In this document: piece by piece, positions 17,975-26,169 of the stretch
Position numbering within the stretch: position 1 is the stretch's first letter
Layout of the letters: every line of letters starts with the position of its first letter
Assembly: GCF_001620065.1 (NCBI RefSeq)
Contig: NZ_LQGV01000004.1
Span: 1-64,000, forward strand
Direction of reading: 5' to 3'
Length of the DNA: 64,000 bases
From: Microbacterium sp. TNHR37B
GTDB lineage: Bacteria > Actinomycetota > Actinomycetes > Actinomycetales > Microbacteriaceae
Made by a program: the position numbers and the translations under genes
The notes under the pieces: model-generated
Databases searched by the model: none
Seen by the model: only the letters and a program-made list of their open reading frames with translations
Told to the model about the DNA's origin: nothing

Positions 17975-20900
17975 TCAGGCGATCGGCACCTCGTTGTCAT
18001 CCGTCCGCTGCATGGCCCGGCGGCGGAGGACGCCGAGCGAGCCGGCCGCGATCAGCGCGACACCGGCGAGGAGCCCGCCGATCAGTCCCGCTCCGTTGCC
18101 ACCGGACGCGGCGAGACCGTCCTCGCCGTCGTCCTCGCCGTCGTCCTCGCCGGCCGGGCTCGGCGTCGGCGACGGGCTCGGCTGCGGCTCGGGCGTGGGC
18201 GTCGGCTCGGGCGAAGGCTCCACCGGGTCGGCGGCCACCCACACGCCCGCGACGGCGCTGACGAGGTCGCCGTCGGCGTTCTCGACGTTGATCTGGATCG
18301 AGTGACCGCCCACCTCGGTGCCGGCGGGCAGGGTCACCACGGCGGTGAACGTGCCGTCCTCACCCACCGTCACGCCGCCCAGCAGCTGGTCGGTGTCGAA
18401 GAGCCACAGATCGACGAGGCTTCCGGGCAGGAAGCCGCTGCCGGTGATGCGGAACGATCCGCCCAGGGGCGCGGTCGCGACGCCGTCCTCGAGGTCGAGC
18501 ACGTCGCCGTCGGCATCGAGGCTCTCGATGCGGATGACGTAGCCGGGGCCGGTGAGGATCCAGGTGGAGCCCTCGCGCGTCACCTCGGTCTCCTGGGCGA
18601 CGCCGCCGACATACGCGGCGCCGTCACCGGCGGTCGCGCCGGGGAGGGGACTGCCGTCGGCGCGAACGGTGACCGCCTCCAGCACCGGGGTGGCGCTCAC
18701 GGTGGCGCTGCCCGTCGACGAGCCGGCTTCGTTGACCGCACGGACCTGCACGTCGTACTCCGTGCCGTTGTCGAGGCCGCCGATGCGCAGCGGGCTGGAA
18801 CCCTGGGTCGCGGGAATCCAGGTCTCGCCGCCGTCGATCGAGTACTCGTAGCCGGTGACGGGGCTGCCGCCGTCGTCCTCGGGGGCGGTGAACTCGACGA
18901 TCAGGGTGCGGTTGCTCTCGGTGACCGTCGTCACCGTGACGGGACCGGGAGTCGTGCGGGGCGTCGCGCGGGCGACGTTCGACGGCTCTCCGGCACCGGC
19001 CGCGTTCAGCGGCAGCACCCGGAAGGCCACGGACTGGCCGTTGGTGAGACCCGTGACGGTGTAGCCGGTCGCGTCGGAACCGGTGTCCTCCTCCACGTCC
19101 GACCAGGTCTGGCCGCCGTCGGTGGACTGCTGCACGCGGTAGCCGGTGAGGGGCGCTCCGCCGTCGGCGGGTGCCGCCCACGTGAGCTCCACCTTCCCGT
19201 CACCCGGGGCGGCCGCCAGCCCCGTGATCGCGTCGGGGGTCGTGCGGGGCGTCGTCGAGACCGGGGCGGACGGGTCGCCCGCGCCCGCGGCGTTGAGCGC
19301 GATGACGCGGAACGTCGTCTCGGTGCCGTTCGTGAGCCCGGTGATCGTGCGGGTGGTGTCGGTGGATCCGGTGTCGGCGACGGCCGTGGTCCAGGTGTCA
19401 CCGCCGTCGGTGGACTGCTCGATGCGGTAGCCGGTGATCGGCGAGCTGCCGTCGTTCTCGGGTGCGGTCCACTCCAGGGCGGCCTGGCCGTTGCCGGGCT
19501 CCGCCGTCGGGGTGCCGGGAGCACCGGGAGCCGCATACGGCGTCACCGCGGCCGAGGCGGTGCCCGGGTCGCCGGTGCCGTTGGCGTTGATCGCCGAGAC
19601 GCGGAAGACCACCGGGGATCCGCTCGTCAGCCCGGTCACCGTGTGGCTCGTGGCGGTGGATCCGGTGTCGGCGACGGCCGTGGTCCAGGTGTCGCCGCCG
19701 TCGGTGGACTGCTCGATGCGGTAGCCGGTCACGGGCGATCCACTCGTCCACTCGGGGGCTGTCCAGCTCACCTCGGCGCGCTCGAAACCGCGCACGGCGG
19801 AGGTGCCGGTGGGCGCGCCGGGCGCGGTGGCGGGAACGGACACGGTGACCACGAGCGAACGACGCAGGGTCTGTGCCGGCGCGGTGCTGCCGGGGGCGGC
19901 ATCCGGGGCGGTCAGCTCGACCTCGAACGTCTCGGTGTCGCCGGTCTGTCGGGCGTTCACCGCGGTGGCGTCGGGGACGAAGCGGTAGGCGCCGGTCGAC
20001 GGGTTCAGCAGCAGCGTGCCGTAGGTCCCCTCGATCGCCTGCGTGTACGTGATGCCGCCGGCGGTCACCGACGCGACCTGACCGTCGATCAGGGCGTAGG
20101 TGATCTCGCTGTCGGGGTCGCTTCCCTCGAGGGTTCCCGTCGTGGCGCCGAACGTGTCGGTCGCGGGGGTGTTGGTGAGCGTGATGCCGGGGATCGCCGG
20201 GAAGGTCGGGGCATCGTCGACGGGGGTGATGTCGACCGTCGCGGTGGTCGAGCCCGTCGTCGTGCCGCCGTTGTCAGCCGCGGTGATGGTGATCGTGCGG
20301 GTGGCGGGCGGGTTGTCCGACGAGTTCTCGTACTGGAGCTTCTTCGACAGCGCGCTGACGACGGCGTTGGTCACCTTCGTGCCGAAGACGCGGACGTTGT
20401 CGATGAGCAGACGCGCGCCGGCGACCTGACCGCCGCTCAAGTCGTGGGTGCCGCCGACGAACACGAACCGGTAGGTGCCGCTGGCCGGGATCGTGGTCTC
20501 CTTGGTCACGAAGCCGGGCGAGGCGCTGTTGCCGCCGGTCGCGTCGAGCACGGTCGTCTGGGCGCCCGTGACCGTGTTGAGGATGTATCCGAAGACGTGG
20601 AAGTTGTCACCACCGAAGTACGCGCGCCAATCGAAGGAGATCTTGTCGCCGGAGCTCGCCTCGAACGGAGAGCTGTACACGGCGGGGCCGTGCACGACGT
20701 CGTAGCCGCGCGCGGTCTGGTCGATGTACGAGTAGAGCTCGAGGCTGTAGTCGCCGTCACTCGCGTCCTGCGTGCTGATGGTGGTGGAGTACTCGTCGCC
20801 GCTGGGAGCGAAGTTGTCGTTGCCGGGGTTGCCGGCAAGGCCCGAGTAGGTGCTGCGGTCGATGGCGGTGAAGCCCGCGATGCTCGTGACACCCAGGTCG

Positions 20901-21385
20901 ATCCGCTGGTTCATCGCGGTCCAGCCGCCGATGTCGCCGTCCTCGAAGCTGGGGTTGACGAAGGGGCTCGTGAAGTTGACCCGGAGGATGCCGTTGCTGC
21001 CGTTGCGGGTGGGGTCGACCGAGCCGATCACATCGGCGGTGGTGCCGTTGCCGAGGTAGACGGTGGAGCCCACGATCGTGGTCACGCCGCTAGCGGTCGA
21101 GGCGGTCGCTGCGGTGACGAGGGAGAGGGTCTCGCTGGCCGTGCCGCCGGTGACCCGGTAATCGATGTAGCCGTCGCCGAAGGACGTGCCGCCGGTGACG
21201 GTGATGTCCTCGCCGATCAGCACCGGGGGAGCCTGCTCGACGTACGGCACGGGCTGCGACGGCCCGCTGACGGTCGGTGCGGCCCACGCGGCCGCGGGGG
21301 TGGCCACGATCGCGGCGACGGTGGTCACGGTAAGCAGCGTGCGGGCGCGACGGGGCGCGCGTGCACGCGGTGAGGGCGAACTCAT
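17975..21385 (-). CDS. secreted, probably wall-anchored FN3-repeat surface protein
   Basis: A 1136-residue exported protein. A basic, hydrophobic signal peptide (ARTLLTVTTVAAIVATPAAAWA, about residues 15-36) leads to a roughly 330-residue N-terminal region with a concanavalin-like 'FVNPSFEDGDIGGW' stretch, a cadherin/Ig-like segment starting DDAPTFPAIPG, then four fibronectin type III domains (PGAPTGTS, PGAPGTPT, PDAITGLA and PGPVTVTT starts). A Pro/Glu linker (EPSPEPTPTPEPQPSPSPTPSP) precedes LAASGGNGAG, a membrane helix and a basic tail. That end resembles an LAxTG sortase-class-E signal with Ser for Thr. Role probably adhesion or polymer binding. The ATG at 21385 is chosen because it gives the signal peptide; GGAG lies 9 bases upstream. 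Confidence 0.82.
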   Translation of the reverse strand: MSSPSPRARAPRRARTLLTVTTVAAIVATPAAAWAAPTVSGPSQPVPYVEQAPPVLIGEDITVTGGTSFGDGYIDYRVTGGTASETLSLVTAATASTASGVTTIVGSTVYLGNGTTADVIGSVDPTRNGSNGILRVNFTSPFVNPSFEDGDIGGWTAMNQRIDLGVTSIAGFTAIDRSTYSGLAGNPGNDNFAPSGDEYSTTISTQDASDGDYSLELYSYIDQTARGYDVVHGPAVYSSPFEASSGDKISFDWRAYFGGDNFHVFGYILNTVTGAQTTVLDATGGNSASPGFVTKETTIPASGTYRFVFVGGTHDLSGGQVAGARLLIDNVRVFGTKVTNAVVSALSKKLQYENSSDNPPATRTITITAADNGGTTTGSTTATVDITPVDDAPTFPAIPGITLTNTPATDTFGATTGTLEGSDPDSEITYALIDGQVASVTAGGITYTQAIEGTYGTLLLNPSTGAYRFVPDATAVNARQTGDTETFEVELTAPDAAPGSTAPAQTLRRSLVVTVSVPATAPGAPTGTSAVRGFERAEVSWTAPEWTSGSPVTGYRIEQSTDGGDTWTTAVADTGSTATSHTVTGLTSGSPVVFRVSAINANGTGDPGTASAAVTPYAAPGAPGTPTAEPGNGQAALEWTAPENDGSSPITGYRIEQSTDGGDTWTTAVADTGSTDTTRTITGLTNGTETTFRVIALNAAGAGDPSAPVSTTPRTTPDAITGLAAAPGDGKVELTWAAPADGGAPLTGYRVQQSTDGGQTWSDVEEDTGSDATGYTVTGLTNGQSVAFRVLPLNAAGAGEPSNVARATPRTTPGPVTVTTVTESNRTLIVEFTAPEDDGGSPVTGYEYSIDGGETWIPATQGSSPLRIGGLDNGTEYDVQVRAVNEAGSSTGSATVSATPVLEAVTVRADGSPLPGATAGDGAAYVGGVAQETEVTREGSTWILTGPGYVIRIESLDADGDVLDLEDGVATAPLGGSFRITGSGFLPGSLVDLWLFDTDQLLGGVTVGEDGTFTAVVTLPAGTEVGGHSIQINVENADGDLVSAVAGVWVAADPVEPSPEPTPTPEPQPSPSPTPSPAGEDDGEDDGEDGLAASGGNGAGLIGGLLAGVALIAAGSLGVLRRRAMQRTDDNEVPIA
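19361..19435. repeat. 75-bp internal repeat in FN3 coding region, unit 1
   Basis: This stretch matches 19655-19729 with a single mismatch and encodes the conserved FN3 core TGYRIEQSTDGGDTWTTAVA. It indicates a recent domain duplication or gene conversion. Confidence 0.85.
19655..19729. repeat. 75-bp internal repeat in FN3 coding region, unit 2
   Basis: Partner of 19361-19435 (one mismatch). The unit is in register with the preceding FN3 domain, so recombination between the two would delete or add one whole domain. Confidence 0.85.
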
Positions 21386-21614
21386 CGAGTGTGTCTCCGG
21401 GGGGTGAGGCACGGCGGATGCCGGGAGGGACACGCTCGGGGACGTGACGGATCTCGGGTGCCGGCGCGCCGAGACGGGGGGTCGCGCTCACGTTATGGTT
21501 CGTCGCCCCCGCCGCGCCAGGGAGATTCCTCCTCAATCGACCGGATGCCCGCGCCCGCGACGCCGTCACGGCCACGGCTGCGCACCGTGCCCCGCGATAG
21601 GCTGACGGCGAATC

Positions 21615-22289
21615 ATGCATGAGACCACGGTGGTGCGGGTGGCGGTCGTGGAAGACCAGCCGCTGTTTCGCGCACTGCTGGACGACCTCATCGACTCCTC
21701 TGAAGGTTTCGACCTCGTCGCCTCGGCCTCCGACGCCCGCGAGGCGCGGCGCCTCCTGCACGCAGAGGAGGTCGACGTCGCCCTGCTCGACATCGAGCTG
21801 CCCGACGGCAACGGCTTCGAGCTGGGTCGGGAGCTGCGTCGTCGCCATCCCCGAGCCGGGGTCGTCCTGCTGTCGGGGCACGACATGATGGAGACCCTTC
21901 TGGGACTCCCGCCGGCAGAGCGCGCGGGCTGGAGTTACCTCTCCAAGACCTCCGCCACCTCACGCGAGGGCCTGTTGCGGGCGCTGCGTGCGAGTGCCGA
22001 GGGGGCGAACGTCCTCGACCCCGCCCTCCTGGAGCGTCGAGTGCCCCGCCGCGGATCGCGGCTCGACGCCCTCACTCCACGGCAGCTGGCCGCGGCGAAG
22101 CTCGTGGCGGCGGGACTGGCCAACGACGCGATCGCCCGGGAGATGGGGATCTCGGCCCACTCCGTCGACAACCTCCTCAACGTCGTCTACGCCTCCCTCG
22201 GCGTTCGCGAGCACCCCGATGTCAATCCGAGAGTCGCCACGGCGCTGGCCGTGGTGGAACACGCCGTTCCGGAGCGATCGATCCGATGA
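21615..22289 (+). CDS. LuxR-type response regulator
   Basis: A 224-residue regulator with a receiver domain (VRVAVVEDQPLFRALLDDLI, phospho-acceptor Asp in VALLDIELPDGNG about residue 58) and a C-terminal helix-turn-helix (LTPRQLAAAKLVAAGLANDAIAREMGISAHSVDNLLNVVY). A TAGGCT box lies 11 bases before the ATG. It is divergent from the large FN3 surface-protein gene and overlaps its kinase by ATGA, so control of the surface protein is a reasonable guess but not shown. Confidence 0.87.
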   Translation: MHETTVVRVAVVEDQPLFRALLDDLIDSSEGFDLVASASDAREARRLLHAEEVDVALLDIELPDGNGFELGRELRRRHPRAGVVLLSGHDMMETLLGLPPAERAGWSYLSKTSATSREGLLRALRASAEGANVLDPALLERRVPRRGSRLDALTPRQLAAAKLVAAGLANDAIAREMGISAHSVDNLLNVVYASLGVREHPDVNPRVATALAVVEHAVPERSIR

Positions 22290-23437
22290 GCGCCCCGGTC
22301 CGCGATGACCGGCGTGCCTTCCTGGTCACTGCCGCCGTCGTCATGGCGGCCTTCAGCATCGGCGCGGCGCTGCAGACCGTCTTCGTCTTCCGCCCGGCGC
22401 GCGTCGGCGTGCTGGAGCCGGGAGAGGCCGCGGGCGACCTCGCCGTGCGCCTGAGCATCAACCTCCTGACGGTGTCGCTGGCGCTCGCGGCGTGCCATGT
22501 CCTGCGGCTGGGCGAGCGGGCCGCGGGACGCGCCGTGGCGACGGCTCTGGGGCTCGGCCTCGGCGTCGGTGCGATCCGCTACGGCGTGCAGTGCGTCGTG
22601 GGGATCTACCGGGAGCCGACCCTGCGCGTGGCGGCCGTGGAGATCGGCGCGACCGTGATGGTCGTCGTGCTCGCGGTCGCGATCGCACACGCGCAGGTCG
22701 CCGGTCGTCGGCGGATCCGTGAGCAGGAACGCGAAGCGGTCGAGCAACGGCTGCGTGCGGCGTCGGCGTTCTCCCGCCTCGCGGCGGAGGAATCGCGCGT
22801 GCGGCGCGAAGTGGCCGACGACCTCCACGGCACGCTGCAGGGGCAACTCGTGCTCGTCCAGGCCCGAATCGACGCGCTGCTGCGCACGGAACCCGGGGAG
22901 CAGGAGGCGACGACTCTGCGGGACGGGATCGTGCGCATCCGAGAGGAGCTCGACCGGATCCGCGAGACGGAGATCCGGGCCGTCAGCCACCGCCTGCATC
23001 CGGCGGGGGTCTCGCTGGGACTGGAGCACGCCCTGCGACTGCTCGCGCGGACGATCCCGCCCGAGATCGAGGTGGAGACGGTCGTCGCTCCGCTCGGCCC
23101 CGGCGATCCGGTCGCGCCCGCCGACGCCGACACGATCGTGCGGCGCGTGGCGGTGTTGCGGGCCGCGGAGGAAGCGGTGAGCAACGCGGTACGCCACGGG
23201 GGTGCCTCCCGACTGCGCCTCGAGCTGGACCGGCCGGCACCCGGCACGGTGCGCGTGCGGGTGGACGACGACGGTACCGGGCTCCCCGAGGTCGTCACGC
23301 CGAGCGGGATCCGCCTCGTCTCGGAGCGGCTCGAAGCCCTGGGCGGCGGGGTGCACCTGACCGCGTCGCCGTGGGGTGGCGCGCGGCTGGTCGCCACCGT
23401 GCGTGAGCGCGGTGCATCCGTAGACTCGGAAGCATGA
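22286..23437 (+). CDS. sensor histidine kinase
   Basis: A 383-residue membrane kinase, coupled by ATGA to the response regulator at 21615. About four membrane helices (residues 11-135) are followed by a coiled coil (RRRIREQEREAVEQRLRAASAFSRLAAEESRVRREV), a variant phospho-acceptor box VADDLHGTLQGQLVLVQARID, and an HATPase domain with AAEEAVSNAVRHGGASRLRLEL and DDDGTGLPEV. The DDLHGTLQ box fits the NarX/DesK class (HisKA_3). Its last codons overlap the pyrE start (ATGA) and contain the pyrE -10 box. Confidence 0.86.
   Translation: MSAPVRDDRRAFLVTAAVVMAAFSIGAALQTVFVFRPARVGVLEPGEAAGDLAVRLSINLLTVSLALAACHVLRLGERAAGRAVATALGLGLGVGAIRYGVQCVVGIYREPTLRVAAVEIGATVMVVVLAVAIAHAQVAGRRRIREQEREAVEQRLRAASAFSRLAAEESRVRREVADDLHGTLQGQLVLVQARIDALLRTEPGEQEATTLRDGIVRIREELDRIRETEIRAVSHRLHPAGVSLGLEHALRLLARTIPPEIEVETVVAPLGPGDPVAPADADTIVRRVAVLRAAEEAVSNAVRHGGASRLRLELDRPAPGTVRVRVDDDGTGLPEVVTPSGIRLVSERLEALGGGVHLTASPWGGARLVATVRERGASVDSEA
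23421..23426 (+). promoter_or_regulatory. -10 box of leaderless pyrE promoter inside the kinase gene
   Basis: TAGACT lies 7 bases before the pyrE ATG, within the last codons of the kinase. It suggests pyrE can be transcribed independently of the two-component operon. Confidence 0.5.
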
Positions 23438-24012
23438 CCGTCGCCTCCACGCCCGCTCTCGAAGCCGACCGCCAAGACCTCATCGCCCTGATCCGCGACG
23501 AGGCTGTCTTCCATGGCGACTTCACCCTGTCCAGCGGCAAGAAGGCGTCGTACTACGTCGACATGCGAAAGCTCACGCTCGACCATCGGGCGGCGCCGGC
23601 GATCGGCCGCATCATCCTCGACCTCATCGCCGACATCGACGGGATCGTCGCCGTGGGCGGGCTCACCCTGGGCGCCGACCCGATCGCGAACGCCGTCATG
23701 CACGAGTCGGCACGCACCGACGCTCCGCTGGACGCGTTCGTGGTGCGCAAGGAGCCGAAGGACCACGGTCGCGGGCGCCAGGTCGAGGGTGCCGATGTCG
23801 TCGGCAAGCGCGTCGTCGTCGTCGAGGACACCTCCACCACGGGGCAGTCGGCCCTCAAAGCCGTCGAGGCACTGCGACGCGAGGGTGCCGAACCGGTCGC
23901 GGTGGCCGTGATCGTCGACCGCAAGACCGGCGCTCAGGCCGCCGTGGAGGCTGCGGGTCTGCGCTGGCTCGCCGCGATCGACCTCGACGACCTCGGTCTC
24001 CAGCCGCAGTGA
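23434..24012 (+). CDS. pyrE: orotate phosphoribosyltransferase
   Basis: A 192-residue type I phosphoribosyltransferase that makes OMP from orotate and PRPP in pyrimidine synthesis. The N-terminal GDFTLSSGKKASYYVDMRKLTL segment and the PRPP-binding motif VVVVEDTSTTGQSALKAVEAL (about residues 122-142) are diagnostic, with DAFVVRKEPKDHGRGRQVEG as the flexible loop. The ATG overlaps the kinase stop but a -10-like box precedes it. It converges with the small membrane-protein gene at 24029. Confidence 0.95.
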   Translation: MTVASTPALEADRQDLIALIRDEAVFHGDFTLSSGKKASYYVDMRKLTLDHRAAPAIGRIILDLIADIDGIVAVGGLTLGADPIANAVMHESARTDAPLDAFVVRKEPKDHGRGRQVEGADVVGKRVVVVEDTSTTGQSALKAVEALRREGAEPVAVAVIVDRKTGAQAAVEAAGLRWLAAIDLDDLGLQPQ

Positions 24013-24028
24013 CCCCGCTCCGCGCGCG

Positions 24029-24208
24029 TCAGCGGAACACGGGAAGCTGAGAGGCCAGCGCCAGCATCAGTCCCAGGAGGGTCAGGAGCACGAGCGCGCG
24101 CCCGTTGGGAAGCGGTGTGCCCTGCGGGGCGTCGCGGCGGCCGCGCAGGAACAGCACGAGGGCCACGATCAGCACGACCATCCCGCTGAGCACGAGGAAC
24201 AGCGACAT
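24029..24208 (-). CDS. 59-residue membrane protein
   Basis: A small protein starting MSLFLVLSGMVVLIVALVLF and ending LMLALASQLPVFR, with two hydrophobic helices (about residues 3-21 and 36-55) separated by a basic, Gly/Pro loop RGRRDAPQGTPLPNGRA. Its ATG overlaps the stop of the 36-residue gene by one base (TGATG), supporting coupled translation. I do not recognise a family. It is the third gene of a HAD phosphatase-36 aa-59 aa operon. Confidence 0.65.
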   Translation of the reverse strand: MSLFLVLSGMVVLIVALVLFLRGRRDAPQGTPLPNGRALVLLTLLGLMLALASQLPVFR

Positions 24209-24318
24209 CAGTCGTCCTTTCCGCGACCGCGGAAGTACTGCACGACGAACACGACGAGGGTGCCCACGAGCACGACCCCGGTCGCGGCGAACAGGAGCGT
24301 CTGCTCGAACTCGGTCAT
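24208..24318 (-). CDS. 36-residue single-helix membrane protein
   Basis: A very small protein, MTEFEQTLLFAATGVVLVGT followed by LVVFVVQYFRGRGKDD: an acidic N-terminus, one membrane helix (about residues 8-27) and a basic tail. It begins 14 bases after the HAD phosphatase stop with a GGAG-type Shine-Dalgarno sequence (AGAGGAGCC), and its stop overlaps the next start. The tight spacing and clean charge layout argue that it is translated. Function unknown. Confidence 0.6.
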   Translation of the reverse strand: MTEFEQTLLFAATGVVLVGTLVVFVVQYFRGRGKDD

Positions 24319-24332
24319 GGCGCCGGCTCCTC

Positions 24333-25142
24333 TCAGATGCCCTCGGGCATCTCCGACTCCACCGGCTCGTCCGACAGCAGGTCGGCCACCGAGTCGACGA
24401 TCTCGTCGGGGCGGAACGGATAGCGCTCCACCTCCGCGTCGTCGGAGATCCCGGTGCGGACGAGGATCGTGTGCAGGCCCGCCTCGATGCCGGCCACGAC
24501 GTCGGTGTCCATGCGATCGCCGATCATGCCGGTGTTCTCGGAGTGCGCTCCGATACGGTTCATGGCCGAGCGGAACATCATCGGGTTCGGCTTTCCCACG
24601 ACATACGGCGCTTTGCCCGTCGCGTGTGAGATGAGCGCCGCGAACGACCCCGTCGCGGGGACGACGCCGTGGGGCGTGGGCCCGGTCGCATCGGGGTTCG
24701 TGATGATGAATCGCGACCCCGCGTTGATCATGCGGATCGCCTTCGTGATCGCCTCGAACGAGTACTGCCGGGTCTCCCCGACGACGACGTAGTCGGGGTC
24801 GGTCTCGGTCATCACATAGCCGGCCTCGTGGAGCGCGGTCGTCAGCCCCGACTCTCCGATCACGAACGCCGTGCCGCCGGGCTTCTGCGAGTGCAGGAAG
24901 TCGGCCGTCGCCAGCGCCGAGGTCCAGATCCGGTCCTCCGGCACGGTGAGCCCGGACCGGGCCAGGCGCGCGCTGAGGTCGCGTGGCGTGAAGAAGGGGT
25001 TGTTCGTGAGCACGAGGAAGGGCGTTCCGGTGTCGCGCCACTGCGCGAGCAGTTCCGCCGCGCCCGGGATGGGGCGGTTCTCGTGGACGAGAACGCCGTC
25101 CATGTCCGTGAGCCAGCACTCGATATCGGCGCGTGTCCGCAT
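24333..25142 (-). CDS. HAD-IIA family sugar phosphatase (NagD-like)
   Basis: A 269-residue haloacid-dehalogenase hydrolase. The nucleophile motif is WLTDMDGVLVHEN (Asp about residues 12 and 14), motif II is VLTNNPFFTPRD, and the C-terminal motif is GKPNPMMFRSAMNRIGAHSENTGMIGDRMDTDVVAGIEAGL. The capped IIA architecture is typical of NagD and phosphoglycolate/4-nitrophenyl phosphatases. A leaderless -10 box precedes the ATG. The substrate is unknown. Two tiny membrane proteins follow in the same operon. Confidence 0.88.
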   Translation of the reverse strand: MRTRADIECWLTDMDGVLVHENRPIPGAAELLAQWRDTGTPFLVLTNNPFFTPRDLSARLARSGLTVPEDRIWTSALATADFLHSQKPGGTAFVIGESGLTTALHEAGYVMTETDPDYVVVGETRQYSFEAITKAIRMINAGSRFIITNPDATGPTPHGVVPATGSFAALISHATGKAPYVVGKPNPMMFRSAMNRIGAHSENTGMIGDRMDTDVVAGIEAGLHTILVRTGISDDAEVERYPFRPDEIVDSVADLLSDEPVESEMPEGI

Positions 25143-25148
25143 GGGGCC

Positions 25149-25154
25149 AGCCTA
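25149..25154 (-). promoter_or_regulatory. -10 box of leaderless HAD phosphatase promoter
   Basis: TAGGCT on the minus strand, 6 bases before the ATG at 25142. The divergent SDR promoter lies 18 bases away. Confidence 0.5.
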
Positions 25155-25171
25155 TCGGGGCCTCGCGGGCC

Positions 25172-25177
25172 TAATGT
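25172..25177 (+). promoter_or_regulatory. -10 box of leaderless SDR promoter
   Basis: TAATGT, 7 bases before the GTG at 25185, with no Shine-Dalgarno sequence; it decides the start of the SDR gene. Confidence 0.5.
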
Positions 25178-25184
25178 CGGTTGC

Positions 25185-26138
25185 GTGGCGAGAGACGACT
25201 GGGACCCCGACCGGCTCCCCGACCTGAGCGGTCGGCGGTATCTGGTCACCGGCTCCACGCGGGGACTCGGGTTCTTCGCCTCACTGCAGCTGGCCGGAGC
25301 CGGGGCGCACGTCATCATGACGGGTCGGAATCCGCATCGCCTCACGACGGCGCGGGCGGCCCTGCGTCGCCAGGTGCCCGATGCCGAGGTCGAGACCCTG
25401 CTGCTCGACACGAGCAACCTCGGCTCGGTGCGTGCCGCCGCCGCGACGGCGCGCGGACGCACCGGGCTGCACGGTCTGCTCTTGAACGCGGGCATCGTCC
25501 ACCCGCCCCGTCAACGGGAGGTGACCCGCGACGGTCACGAAGTCGTCTTCGCGACCAATGCGCTCGGCCACTACGCCCTCGCGGGGGAGCTGCTCCTCGC
25601 CCTCGCCGCCGGTCGCGGTCGTATGGTGTGGGTCGGATCGATGTCCACGGTGATCTCGCCGATGGAGCTCATCGACCCGGAACTGGAGAACGACTACACG
25701 CCGTGGCGCGCCTACGTCCAGTCGAAGATCGCCACGACGGCGCTGGGGCTGGAGGCCGATCGGCGGCTGCGCGCCGCGCACGTTCCGATCGCGAGCATCG
25801 TCGCCCATCCCGGCTACGCCACCGGGGGCCGCACGCGCGGCATCGCCGGCATCAACACGCCCAGCCGCGGCAAGCGGTTCCTCGACAACCTCCAGGCCCC
25901 GATCTCGCAATCCAAGGAGCGCGGCGCGTGGACGCTCGTCCGCGCCCTCGTCGACCCGCTCGCGGAAGGCGGACAGTTCTGGGGGCCGTCGCGGGGCGCC
26001 ACCGGCCGTCCGGTACCGGCCACGGTGCCCCGGGTGGCCCGTGACGCCGAGCTGGCCGCTCGCCTGTGGAACTACTGCGAGCACGCCACCGGCACGGTCT
26101 GGCCGTACCTGAAAGCGAGCAAGACCAAGCGTCGCTGA
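25185..26138 (+). CDS. short-chain dehydrogenase/reductase
   Basis: A 317-residue Rossmann-fold oxidoreductase. The cofactor motif YLVTGSTRGLGFFASLQLA starts near residue 16, followed by LLLNAGIVHPP (NAG motif) and the catalytic WRAYVQSKIATTALGLE, where Tyr and Lys are spaced YxxSK rather than the usual YxxxK: the Tyr is followed by V-Q-S-K, so the YxxxK spacing is kept. It resembles retinol-dehydrogenase-like/protochlorophyllide-reductase-like SDRs. The GTG at 25185 is chosen from the -10 box. Substrate unknown. Confidence 0.86.
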   Translation: MARDDWDPDRLPDLSGRRYLVTGSTRGLGFFASLQLAGAGAHVIMTGRNPHRLTTARAALRRQVPDAEVETLLLDTSNLGSVRAAAATARGRTGLHGLLLNAGIVHPPRQREVTRDGHEVVFATNALGHYALAGELLLALAAGRGRMVWVGSMSTVISPMELIDPELENDYTPWRAYVQSKIATTALGLEADRRLRAAHVPIASIVAHPGYATGGRTRGIAGINTPSRGKRFLDNLQAPISQSKERGAWTLVRALVDPLAEGGQFWGPSRGATGRPVPATVPRVARDAELAARLWNYCEHATGTVWPYLKASKTKRR

Positions 26139-26169
26139 GCGCCGTGCCGGCGGAGGTCAGGCGCTCAGC
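26134..26169. terminator. bidirectional hairpin between SDR and regulator genes
   Basis: A perfect 9-bp inverted repeat GCTGAGCGC (26134-26142) and GCGCTCAGC (26161-26169) with an 18-base loop, spanning the stop codons of two convergent genes. Confidence 0.5.

Noticed and set aside
17912..21373. An 1153-codon open frame antisense to the FN3 surface-protein gene
   Set aside because: Its composition (Gly/Arg/Asp-rich) is what third-position GC bias of the true gene produces on the opposite strand; the minus-strand protein has a signal peptide and recognisable FN3 domains.
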